In this document: positions 63,701-64,000 of the stretch, in pieces
Layout of the letters: each line of letters starts with the position of its first letter
Position numbering within the stretch: the first letter of the stretch is position 1
Source of the DNA: Todiramphus chloris collaris
Taxonomy: Eukaryota > Chordata > Aves > Coraciiformes > Alcedinidae
Direction of reading: 5' to 3'
NCBI GenBank assembly: GCA_025345505.1
Contig: JANVCC010000077.1
Location: 9,107,163-9,171,162, forward strand
DNA length: 64,000 bases
Position numbers and translations under genes: made by a program
The notes under the pieces: generated by a model
The model's database searches: none
What the model was told of the DNA's origin: nothing
The model's input: only the letters and a program-made list of their open reading frames with translations

Positions 63701-64000
63701 AATTAGTTCATTAATTAGGTGGGATATACAATGTGTTAATTACTGAGGGACCAAACTTCATGCAATTAAAATTTAAAATCAAGATAAGAATAATGTATTA
63801 TTAGGCATCCAAGTATTTAATGAAGTTGCAAATGATTACCAAATTTTATAAATTAATTCTAAGGTTCCTTGACTATTCTTGGAAAATTTTGTGCTGTGGG
63901 ACTTGTAACAGGCTGCAATTGTTTGTGAATAGAATAATAATAATATGAATCTCTGAAATGCTATAGGAAGTCTTGCTTTTTATCAGTTATACGTGTGCCT
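60736..64000. other. Unique non-coding DNA to the window end
   Basis: No dispersed repeat or gene was recognised. A G+C-richer part at about 61560-61990 carries overlapping frames of 62-75 codons without family resemblance. A 10-bp perfect stem occurs at 62958-62967 and 62983-62992. The last 500 bp (63480-64000) is AT-rich, has many TAAT/ATTA cores and no simple repeats, which is the look of conserved non-coding DNA. Function is not shown. Confidence 0.5.

Noticed and set aside
1-64000. Bacterial-type features (operons, CRISPR arrays, insertion sequences, ribosome binding sites)
   Set aside because: CR1 and MIR elements, simple repeats, CpG depletion and the absence of long open frames all indicate vertebrate nuclear DNA.

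Overview
The window looks like 64 kb of avian nuclear, non-coding DNA. The main evidence is four fragments of CR1, the dominant avian LINE. Their 3' tails show the bird-type form: a 'ttggaagggacc'-type block followed by short attctgtg/attctatg repeats. A few old MIR-like SINE fragments are also present. Interspersed-repeat density is low and the DNA is AT-rich and mostly CpG-poor, as expected for a bird gene desert or a very long intron. The species cannot be fixed from sequence alone.

I find no convincing protein-coding gene, tRNA, rRNA, snRNA, CRISPR array or bacterial-type element. The longest open frames are about 145 codons. None resembles a protein family except the three that are decayed pieces of the CR1 reverse transcriptase: 40901-41134, 44430-45055 (broken over three frames) and 47652-47855. 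A small exon or a non-coding RNA exon could still be hidden here.

Layout: 1-15 kb is mostly unique DNA with nested inverted repeats (990-1181), a possible L2/L3-like 3' end (about 10.9 kb), an approximately 200-bp diverged local duplication (12.6 and 13.4 kb) and a minus-strand CR1 tail (15.06 kb). 15-32 kb is unique DNA with an isolated CpG-rich block (17.40-17.66 kb) and a short minisatellite (19.9 kb). 32-40 kb has a weaker CpG cluster (31.9-32.2 kb) and a possible MIR (34.8 kb), and ends in a candidate regulatory block (39.7-40.3 kb). 40.6-48 kb is the repeat-rich part: MIR, CR1, CA microsatellite, MIR, a longer CR1 and another CR1. 48-64 kb is almost entirely unique DNA with low-complexity T/GT tracts and short local repeats.

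No genes are seen to act together. The most useful leads are the isolated CpG block at 17.4 kb, the candidate regulatory block at 39.7-40.3 kb, the local duplication at 12.6/13.4 kb and the nested inverted repeats at 1 kb. I see no evidence of a new multi-gene system.
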